DNA of 11,727 nt from NCBI GenBank assembly GCA_027577415.1, contig JANBQS010000801.1:1-11727 (forward strand), read 5' to 3'. How positions within the stretch are numbered: the first letter of the stretch is position 1; every line of letters begins with the position of its first letter. The translations under genes were made by a program, and so were the position numbers. The DNA is from Coemansia sp. RSA 922 (taxonomy: Eukaryota; Kickxellomycota; Kickxellomycetes; Kickxellales; Kickxellaceae). This document shows, piece by piece, positions 6,901-11,727 of this stretch. The notes under the pieces are model-generated. The model did not search any database, had not been told where the DNA came from, and saw only the letters and a list, made by a program, of their open reading frames with translations.

Positions 6901-8995
6901 CGGCGAGATCCTAGAGTCGTCGCGGACGCCGTACCTCCTTAGCGCGCACTATACTAGCACACGCGCCATTGGGTCGGAAACTACAGATGTTGGCGAGGAA
7001 GCCCTGCTAGCTGCCAGCTTTCCGCCGAACTTTTCGCACAATCCGGCTATCCCCGTACTTCCTCTGGACGAAGAGACTCTGCGCGATCTCCGACACACGA
7101 TTTCCGACTATGCCTCACGCGCCCTGCGCACTATCGGCATGGCGTACCGCGACTTTGACTCGTTTGACGAGGCGAGCCTAGCTCAGCTCGAGTCTGATGT
7201 GGAATGGCGCGATGAGGCGGGTCTGGTCTGTCTGGGCATCTTTGCCATCGAAGACCCGCTTCGCGAGGGCGTCACCGATGCGGTGCGCCGGTGTCAGAGT
7301 GCGGGTATCATTGTACGCATGGTGACGGGTGACAACCCGCTTACGGCTCGCGCCATTGCCACGCAGTGCGGCATCTACACTCCTGGCATGGGCGGCATTA
7401 TTCTCGAGGGGCCAAAGTTCCGTAAGCTCACGCCTGAGCAAATGGAGTTTATCGTCCCGCGCCTCCAAGTACTGGCACGCTCGTCGCCCGAGGACAAGCG
7501 CATGCTCGTCGAGTGGCTGCGTACCCATGGCGAGGTCGTTTCAGTGACTGGCGATGGTACCAATGATGGACCGGCGCTAAAGGCGGCCAATGTTGGCTTT
7601 AGCATGGGCATTGCGGGTACTGAGGTGGCCAAGGAGGCGTCATCGATCGTTCTCCTGGACGACAACTTCAAGTCCATCGTGCGTGCATGTATGTGGGGCC
7701 GCACAGTCAACGATGCGGTGAAAAAGTTCTTGCAGTTCCAGATTACCGTCAACATTACCGCTGTGCTGATTGCATTTGTGTCGTCGGTCGCTGACAAGGA
7801 GGAGAAATCGGTGTTTACGGCAGTTCAGCTGCTGTGGATCAACCTCATCATGGACTCATTTGCGGCGCTAGCGCTGGCTACCGATCCACCTACTGATGAC
7901 CTGCTCGATCGCCATCCCGAAAAGCCCGACGCGCCTCTGATCACGTTTACCATGTGGAAGAACATTATCGGCCAGTCTGTGTTCCAAGTCGTCGTTTGTT
8001 TCCTGACCTTGTATGCTGCCGACGACATTTTCCATCTGCATACGGTTCAGAGCACCGAGGACATGCTTGTGCTACGCACGCTCGTCTTCAACACCTTTGC
8101 CTGGATGCAGATATTCAACGAGTTTAACTGTCGTGTGCTCCACAACGAGCTCAACTGCTTCAGAGGGATGCAGAAGAATTGGTTCTTCATGATCATCGTT
8201 CTGATATCGGTTGTTGGCCAGGTGATTATCATTCAGTGGGGCGGCGTGGCATTCCAGACCACTGGGCTGAGCGGCAAATACTGGGCGTTCTCGATTGTGG
8301 CTGGTTTCATCTCGCTTCCTATCGGACTTGTGTTCAGACTCATTCCCGATCAGCTCATATGGTGGATGCTTCCGTTTGTGTCACAGGACATCTACCGTGA
8401 GCCGCAGAGCTTGGAGTGGCAGCCACCAGCGCTAAGCGTGCGCAACCGGCTGGCGGGCGGTGACGTCAATTATCACTCGAGTGCTGACGAGGCCGATGGC
8501 GCTCACAACGACGGACTTCGGTCATCTGTAGCTCGCTTGGGAGCCGACATCTCGAGGCGCATGGGCAGGCCGCCACGGGCCTCTGGTGGGTCATCCAATG
8601 CCTCTCTACGGGACGGCAGTGCGCAGCTTGACGAGCAGTCGCGCCAACAACAGTGGCTTTTACGCGCAAGGAGCCAGGTCGCTGATGGCAGTATGGCTCT
8701 ACAGGGAGAGCCTCTAACAAACGCCGCGTCTGGTGCACCTGCTGCCCTTGGTGTGCGGGCTCCTCATGCAAGACATCGGCCAGAGAAGCGCCGGAAGCGT
8801 AGTGGCTCTGGCGAGGGCAAACGAAAGAGCGTCCTTGCCGCAGCTATGGTGCCCTCATTGGTTGCCAGTAGCATTGGCATTGGCATGTCGCCCAGCGCTA
8901 TGCCTCCTAACAAGATGACAATTGAGGACCTTGTTGACCAAGAGCTTGAGCGGCAAACAGAGGCGGCGGCTGACAAGCCCGCAGATGGCCAATAG
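3920..8995 (+). CDS. PMC1-like: P2B-type (PMC1-like) calcium-transporting ATPase
   Basis: This P-type Ca2+-ATPase of the PMCA/Pmc1 class would pump cytosolic Ca2+ into the vacuole (as yeast Pmc1 does) or across the plasma membrane. It has 1691 residues counted from the ATG at 3920; yeast Pmc1 has about 1170. In order I see the fungal N-terminal ALGG-x2-GL region (about 105-125), TM1 (213-230), TM2 (250-268), the actuator TGES (338-341), TM3 (519-539), TM4 with PEGLP (571-575), the phosphorylation motif DKTGTLT with D614, KTETALL (849-855), KGAPE (911-915), TGDN (1136-1139), TGDGTND (1210-1216), TM5 (about 1275-1292), TM6 with N1308-x3-D1312, and TM7-TM10 (to about 1473). A tail of about 215 residues follows. 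All catalytic and ion-ligand positions I can check are intact. The extra length comes from charged inserts in the actuator and nucleotide-binding domains. The frame is open from a GTG at 3881, but 3920 is its first ATG. Its context is weak (T at -3), so ATGs at 4007 or 4124 are alternatives. No internal introns are needed. Confidence 0.95.
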   Translation: MPSIINRSKPTRKYQSSTASTTTSGLRFHMDLHIAGSEWTPTAVPETVVSQSTSPLQQQPILLSSENSMSYTEKGPSLAMALQVEGPDPDELSTMVGDKDVDALRALGGTTGLLLGLGVNSDMGLVPAPYSTPTAAAAPVEPVEPNITGSKADELARLLATEQGTDDLVWLAEFEADRKVHADRGDRYGINILPPADSRSFLGLVWDTLHDKMLILLIVAAIVSLGIGIYQDVRVTGDPIEDNQDVHWVEGFAIIVAISVITLVSSINDFQKEKQFRRLNAKKNNRRVRVTRGGQERLVSTNCVLVGDIMHIEPGDIMCADGVVLSSSNLKCDESSVTGESDAIKKGRLEEAERATAERKNRRQRRRAELRNKRNEQRAQAHRLKDSSKINEIEPVDFNEQSGIDADDSTDADDLQQPETADAKQIIGDKHEIDFSSQQEPPALSFEAADRRLKAHSGKRVDPFLISGSRVLEGVGRCVIVAVGEKSFNGRIIMSLRTKSEPTPLQAKLNGLAELIAKLGGAAGLLMFLVLIIKYAIQLGRHETDRDATSVVDSVVRIVISAVTVVVVAVPEGLPLAVTLALAVATSRMLKDNCFVRLLAACETMGNATTICSDKTGTLTQNRMTVVAGCLGDQYQFSSYPPGTSEMQRRKARQPPTDGLVTDMAGRAVPLEMAVVPTLLETETRRQRRLRDRRHRHRRRKGRPVGTSGYSSSSALTPGSDTTPSFSGISDISDYSNEDDDDLIIATAELAQEAPQAILNLCYDAIAVNSTAFIPAEDPLADSGDASDDELLGGGSIRARSAPLWRRLLRRLRPRKGRKANAVADNALEESRGESPGAPSNADRFSGSKTETALLSWSELLGAANYVQLRDKDVDQHVHVWPFSSERKSMSTLVRVRRREDGKMIWRLYVKGAPEMVVQSCRWIVDVDGAFQTQDQEEIMNERLISPLPPGSIAAVTDKDRRISSEDSPGTVHANIPQINLDHGSDNDDASDAGGEILESSRTPYLLSAHYTSTRAIGSETTDVGEEALLAASFPPNFSHNPAIPVLPLDEETLRDLRHTISDYASRALRTIGMAYRDFDSFDEASLAQLESDVEWRDEAGLVCLGIFAIEDPLREGVTDAVRRCQSAGIIVRMVTGDNPLTARAIATQCGIYTPGMGGIILEGPKFRKLTPEQMEFIVPRLQVLARSSPEDKRMLVEWLRTHGEVVSVTGDGTNDGPALKAANVGFSMGIAGTEVAKEASSIVLLDDNFKSIVRACMWGRTVNDAVKKFLQFQITVNITAVLIAFVSSVADKEEKSVFTAVQLLWINLIMDSFAALALATDPPTDDLLDRHPEKPDAPLITFTMWKNIIGQSVFQVVVCFLTLYAADDIFHLHTVQSTEDMLVLRTLVFNTFAWMQIFNEFNCRVLHNELNCFRGMQKNWFFMIIVLISVVGQVIIIQWGGVAFQTTGLSGKYWAFSIVAGFISLPIGLVFRLIPDQLIWWMLPFVSQDIYREPQSLEWQPPALSVRNRLAGGDVNYHSSADEADGAHNDGLRSSVARLGADISRRMGRPPRASGGSSNASLRDGSAQLDEQSRQQQWLLRARSQVADGSMALQGEPLTNAASGAPAALGVRAPHARHRPEKRRKRSGSGEGKRKSVLAAAMVPSLVASSIGIGMSPSAMPPNKMTIEDLVDQELERQTEAAADKPADGQ
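4961..5293 (+). other. actuator-domain insert, residues about 348-458
   Basis: Between the TGES block and the conserved KRVDPFLISG (459-468) there are about 110 residues, much more than the short linker usual in Pmc1-type pumps. The first part is rich in Arg, Lys, Glu and Ala and probably helical. The second is Asp- and Glu-rich. No known domain is recognised. Codon use looks like that of the flanks, so an unspliced intron is unlikely. Confidence 0.6.
5834..6460 (+). other. nucleotide-binding-domain insert with polybasic and acidic tracts
   Basis: From just after the phosphorylation motif to KTETALL there are about 235 residues, well over the usual spacing. The insert holds a striking basic run (residues 685-703, RRQRRLRDRRHRHRRRKGR), a Ser/Thr-rich segment, an acidic EDDDD run (738-742), and a second basic patch near WRRLLRRLRPRKGRK. 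The basic tracts could bind acidic lipids, mimic a nuclear-localisation signal, or pair intramolecularly with the acidic runs. These roles are inference. Confidence 0.6.
8351..8995 (+). other. C-terminal cytosolic tail of the Ca2+-ATPase
   Basis: After TM10 the protein continues for about 215 residues of mostly low-complexity sequence rich in Ser, Ala, Gly and Arg. A basic cluster (EKRRKRS at 1622-1628 and GKRKS at 1633-1637) runs straight into a hydrophobic stretch, VLAAAMVPSLVASS, followed by IEDLVDQELERQ near the end. In animal PMCAs the equivalent tail holds the calmodulin-binding autoinhibitor. A basic-then-hydrophobic segment fits that idea loosely, but no canonical motif is proved. Confidence 0.5.
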
Positions 8996-9025
8996 GTTGT
9001 TAATTTAGATCTATGCTGTAAAGAC

Positions 9026-9049
9026 AATACAAATGAATATGCAAATATA
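9026..9049 (+). terminator. polyadenylation signal cluster of the Ca2+-ATPase gene
   Basis: The 3' flank, 31-54 nt past the stop, contains AATACA (9026-9031), AATGAA (9032-9037) and AATATA (9044-9049). All are single-base variants of AATAAA, in an A/T-rich setting. A cleavage site is expected some 10-30 nt further on. AATACA also follows the zinc-finger ORF at 11597. Confidence 0.4.
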
Positions 9050-9435
9050 AAGCAGCCAAGCGCATCCTCGCTCTTCGGACGGTGGCTGCTGCAATGTCTT
9101 GCGTGCGCGTGGGATGTGCGAAAAGGACGTACAAAATGAGTTGATTGTTTAGATTTTTTTTCATGGGTCCATTTATTATGCTCTACACTCAAGTCGGCGT
9201 CTTTTAAAGCATCATACCTGTTTGCTTTGCCTCCTGTTAATCATGCAAAAGAATGTATTAGCGCCGCAGTGTGCAGCGTTCATTTGTTCGAAATCATTTT
9301 CGCGAAGAGGGGATATTATCTTGTTGACTGGAGACAGGAAATGTACGCCCTTGCAAGCGCTTGTCCCTTTCCTGGCTTTGGTATGCACTGCTAGCTGGGC
9401 CACATGTCACACATACACACACATATTCGCACCTC

Positions 9436-9458
9436 TATTGCAGGCGAGTATTGCAGGC
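9436..9458. repeat. 10-bp direct repeat with 3-nt spacer
   Basis: TATTGCAGGC occurs at 9436-9445 and again at 9449-9458, separated by GAG. It is probably a small slippage duplication. No function is evident. Confidence 0.4.
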
Positions 9459-10286
9459 AATTTACGCTGCTCCCTAGATAGCATCCTCAAACCTGCTCAG
9501 GGAGTCCATTCCCGCAATAAGGGGGTAGAGGGGCTCACATGGCATCGCATTGCGCCATTGAAAGGCATAGCGCGGGTGGCGAGACAAACTAGCGACAGGG
9601 GCCAAATGCAGGCAGCGGCGGCGTGCATGCATCCATGTAGGCGACATACCATCCACTTGCACTAACTGCACCCAGTAAATTCCTCTTTTGCTTACAAACA
9701 AGAGATGATTTTTGGCAAAGTTGGCCAGAGGGCGAATACGGCCCGGGCTAGCTAGTAGCAGATAATGCACCAGCCTGCATGCCACTCTTCTGCGGCTTGT
9801 CTCTGCACCCGTAGAAAAGCAGTACTCCTTCTGTTCCACGACAGCACAAGCAATTAAAAGAGGACGTGCATGGGGGAAGATAAAGGCCGTCGATCTCATT
9901 TATCTGCCTTGCTTTTCTTTTGGGTGCTGTGGGTGGATTATTTTGCCGCGGTTCGTACAACCCGTTCCTACTGCCGGGCAGCGTTGCACAGACATGCGCC
10001 TGCTATTTGGTCCCTGCAGCTCAACTCAGAAGATGTGGTTCCGTTGTTTACACCCAACAGCCCGAGAGCAGATATGCATGTGTTTTTGTGTATTGGGGCA
10101 AAGCACAATGTGTGGGGGGAGCGAGAACTACTACGCTGTGTAAACAAGATACACATGCCGGTTGTATGCGCACAAAGCCCACTCTTCAAACGACCACGCT
10201 CTCTCTTTCACCCCAAAAAAAAAAAGACTTGATCGCTGACCAGAACGCGGGACCGGCCAAAGCAGAAACAGTACTAGCCACCCATC

Positions 10287-10561
10287 ATGAGAATCAGACC
10301 TCCTTTTGATATCATAGCGCCTCTGACTAGAATGAGGTCCCAGAAATGGCGGATGTGTAAGTCTTCGAGTTGACGCAGGTGAGCAGGGCGTGTCAAGGTA
10401 AAAATAGAATCGGCAAGCGGGGAGACTAGAGGGGATAATAGAGACCTGTGGCGTGTTTTCATGGGCTTGTAACACAACTGTTAGATCTGATCACGACTGA
10501 TGCCCAGGAACTGCACGCTCGGATAATGTCGGCTGTGCAAAAAAAGTGGTCAAGGGACTAA
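10287..10561 (+). CDS. candidate two-exon small ORF (48 aa), hypothetical
   Basis: An ATG with A at -3 (10287) opens 23 codons (starting MRIRPPFDIIAPLTRM) that run into a perfect GTAAGT donor at 10357. Removing 10357-10484 (128 nt, ending TTAG, with GTAAC as a possible branch sequence just upstream) joins a phase-1 exon to 10485-10561. That exon stays open for 24 more codons, includes ELHARIMSAVQKKW, and ends at TAA. The product would be a basic soluble protein of 48 residues, not recognised as any family. There is no TATA box upstream, but an 11-A tract ends near 10226. Without splicing the frame stops soon after the donor. The opposite strand has a 62-codon frame from ATG 10462 to 10274, with weak start context, as a rival reading. 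The model is plausible but unproven. Confidence 0.3.
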
Positions 10562-10762
10562 TTTCCGTACTCAGGTGTTCACACTGCCGAAACGGGTGTG
10601 GGACCCCTCAAGCAACAGTGCCGCTCGGCCCCACCCATTTTGTCAGATTAGCATGTGTCCTAATTGTTTGCGCTCTTAGGCTACTTTAGCGAAGCTAGAG
10701 CAGACAGCACCCCAAGATGAATGGCTACTGCTGCATAAATGACCGGGTAGTTTTTTATTTGC

Positions 10763-10783
10763 CTTTCTTTCTTTCTTTCTTTC
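10763..10783. repeat. (CTTT)5 microsatellite
   Basis: Five perfect CTTT units plus a trailing C form a simple repeat, preceded by an interrupted T-rich run. It is likely to vary in length between strains. No coding role is seen. Confidence 0.8.
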
Positions 10784-10786
10784 ATT

Positions 10787-10802
10787 ATACGACGGGTCGT
10801 AT
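10787..10802. repeat. 16-bp dyad, 7-bp perfect arms
   Basis: ATACGAC and GTCGTAT flank a GG dinucleotide. Such a short-spaced perfect dyad suits a dimeric DNA-binding protein better than an RNA hairpin, because the loop is only two bases. It lies about 590 bp upstream of the zinc-finger ORF. Function is not known. Confidence 0.35.
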
Positions 10803-11101
10803 TCCGACATATACTACTTGCTGGCAAACATGAATGCCCGAACGTGTTTAAACTCCGCTCATGAGATACCCTGTGTCTTGCTTAAATTCCAGGTCTACCT
10901 TGTGGATCTTTACTCGCTTCCTGCAAGCAGGGTGCACCTACTGCACTGACTATATGTGCGCGCCTAGACACATCGCCACTAGCACAGCATCTCACGGGCA
11001 GGTGAAAGAGTAGTCATGCTGTGAGCGGGCATTGCAGCTAACCCCATTTAAGCGGCTCTAGACGACAGATGGGAGTTTGCGCCTTTTACGTTATCGATGT
11101 G

Positions 11102-11136
11102 AAAAATAAAAAAATAAAAATAATAAAAAATAAAAA
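11102..11136 (+). promoter_or_regulatory. A/T-only poly(dA)-like tract
   Basis: Thirty-five consecutive A/T positions consist of A runs broken by single Ts, giving several AATAAA hexamers. It lies about 125 bp upstream of the TATAAATA box at 11259, so the likeliest role is a nucleosome-excluding element in the zinc-finger ORF's promoter. It could instead be a 3'-end signal for an unseen plus-strand transcript. Confidence 0.35.
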
Positions 11137-11258
11137 GCAGGGCTCAACTCGGCAAGGGGGTGCATCACAGGTGTACATCACCCACCCCTTTGCCTTTTTT
11201 TGAATTTGGAACGCCGTTTGTTCGCGCTTCCTTGGCCCTTCCTTCTCCCGCGTCTTTG

Positions 11259-11266
11259 TATAAATA
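11259..11266 (+). promoter_or_regulatory. TATA box of the zinc-finger small ORF
   Basis: TATAAATA lies 112-119 nt upstream of the ATG at 11378, almost the same element and distance as for the methyltransferase at 238-1119. No ATG lies between it and 11378, so that ATG would be the first in the transcript. This is good support that the small ORF is expressed. Confidence 0.55.
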
Positions 11267-11377
11267 GGCTCTTGCTTGCGCGCGCCCCAGAGCAGGTATA
11301 TCCGACCCTCTTTTCGTTTAATAATTACTTTTATTAGCCTTGTCATCGATTTTGCTTTAGCCGCTTCTCACTCGAAA

Positions 11378-11530
11378 ATGTCCATTAAGCAGATACTTTG
11401 TCGACTCGGCCTTCGATCAGTATTCCAGTGCAACGACTGCGACTTCGCATCCGAAGATGAATCTATGAAAGAGGAACATGAGGTGTCGCACCACCACTAT
11501 GACTGGTCTTATATGCATTACATTAGCTAA
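11378..11530 (+). CDS. single C2H2 zinc-finger microprotein (50 aa)
   Basis: This ORF of 50 codons starts in a good context (A at -3) and is the first ATG after a consensus TATA box. It encodes one C2H2 zinc-finger pattern, C18-x2-C21-x12-H34-x3-H38, with F16 before the first Cys as in classical fingers. The hydrophobic position before the first His is shifted by one (M30), so the fold may be slightly atypical. The N-terminus is basic and hydrophobic (MSIKQILCRLGLRS) and the C-terminus is His/Tyr-rich. A single finger rarely binds DNA alone, so a protein-interaction or zinc-handling role is as likely. An AATACA polyadenylation-like signal follows. The family is not recognised. It could be the first exon of a longer gene, but I see no strong donor before the stop. 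The frame is open further upstream only through non-ATG codons. Confidence 0.6.
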   Translation: MSIKQILCRLGLRSVFQCNDCDFASEDESMKEEHEVSHHHYDWSYMHYIS

Positions 11531-11727
11531 TCGGAAGCAGTTGTCTAAATTTTCCATCACTTTCGCCGTCAAGCAACGCTGGCAGCAACCCCACTAAATA
11601 CATTGTTTATTATCTCCCACTCGATCGTCTATTAAGCGCAGTAAAAAGCGAGCTATTCGGCAGGGCCACGTCATTGCTTGACTTTGCTGTGTTTTGGTGG
11701 ATTCCATGCATGTGCTGTTGTCCACTG
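11531..11727. other. 3' flank of the zinc-finger ORF to window end
   Basis: This holds the likely 3' UTR of the small zinc-finger ORF, with AATACA at 11597-11602 as a candidate polyadenylation signal 67 nt past the stop. I see no further gene before the window ends. Confidence 0.4.

Larger units (their letters stand above)
8996..11377. other. 2.4-kb region without a confident long gene
   Basis: This region separates the Ca2+-ATPase stop from the small zinc-finger ORF. Several overlapping frames of 100-147 codons occur on both strands between 9222 and 10475. None shows a recognisable domain, several have no ATG at their left end, and they overlap each other in conflicting frames. I therefore do not call them. 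Supportable items are polyadenylation-like signals after the ATPase, an AATAAA on the minus strand at 9172-9177, a short tandem duplication, a candidate spliced small ORF (10287-10561), a CTTT microsatellite, a dyad at 10787-10802 and an A/T-only tract at 11102-11136. Confidence 0.5.

Noticed and set aside
9222..9665. Plus-strand frame of 147 codons
   Set aside because: It starts at TTG (first ATG at 9243), shows no domain, and overlaps minus-strand frames of similar length. It is probably chance.
9474..9899. Minus-strand frame of 141 codons with a true ATG
   Set aside because: The translation looks random, no promoter element is visible upstream, and it conflicts with the plus-strand frame over much of its length.
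10274..10462. Minus-strand 62-codon frame (ATG at 10462)
   Set aside because: It has a protein-like middle section (HIRHFWDLILVRG), but the start context is poor (C at -3), there is no TATA box, and it is antisense to the candidate spliced ORF, which has better start and splice signals. I could not exclude it.
10644..10655. GATTAGCATG match to a conserved U6 snRNA segment
   Set aside because: Only about ten bases match. The flanking U6 sequence (ACAGAGA and the following GGCCCCTGC) is absent.
1..11727. CRISPR arrays, insertion sequences, transposon ends, phage or toxin-antitoxin modules
   Set aside because: I saw no regularly spaced repeats, transposase-like frames, terminal inverted repeats with target duplications, or prokaryotic gene organisation.

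Overview
The window looks like an ordinary chromosomal segment of a fungus. The evidence is a very large PMC1-type Ca2+-ATPase with the N-terminal GG-x2-GL pattern of fungal family members, TATAAATA-type boxes about 95-125 nt upstream of start codons, a probable 5'-UTR intron with a GTAAGT donor, and no bacterial operon, Shine-Dalgarno or mobile-element signals. The long intron-free reading frames and roughly balanced base composition would suit an intron-poor, early-diverging fungus (a Kickxellomycotina-like genome, for example). That lineage guess is inference.

Layout. Positions 1-237 hold no recognisable gene. Two class I SAM-dependent methyltransferases of the Tmt1/Crg1-like type lie head-to-tail on the minus strand (238-1119 and 1531-2406). 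They are similar in length and motif order but clearly divergent, and each has its own TATA-like box, so they look like an old tandem duplication rather than an operon. A gene-free interval of about 1.5 kb follows, with a cluster of dyad-symmetric sequences near 3150-3240, a heat-shock-element-like palindrome, and the pyrimidine-rich promoter, 5'-UTR intron and upstream ORF of the next gene. The plus-strand gene at 3920-8995 encodes a P2B Ca2+-ATPase of 1691 residues with all catalytic motifs intact and several long charged or low-complexity insertions.

The next 2.4 kb (8996-11377) has no confident long gene. It holds a candidate two-exon ORF of 48 codons (10287-10561), a CTTT microsatellite, a 7-bp-arm dyad and an A/T-only tract. 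Near the right edge a TATAAATA box precedes a 50-residue ORF (11378-11530) with a perfect single C2H2 zinc-finger spacing.

The genes do not form an obvious pathway. The ATPase would clear cytosolic Ca2+ into the vacuole or out of the cell, the methyltransferases would modify unknown small molecules, and the zinc-finger microprotein is of unknown role. I found no evidence for a new multigene system. The most distinctive items are the uORF whose UGA overlaps the ATPase AUG, the insert-expanded ATPase, the zinc-finger microprotein and the candidate spliced small ORF.
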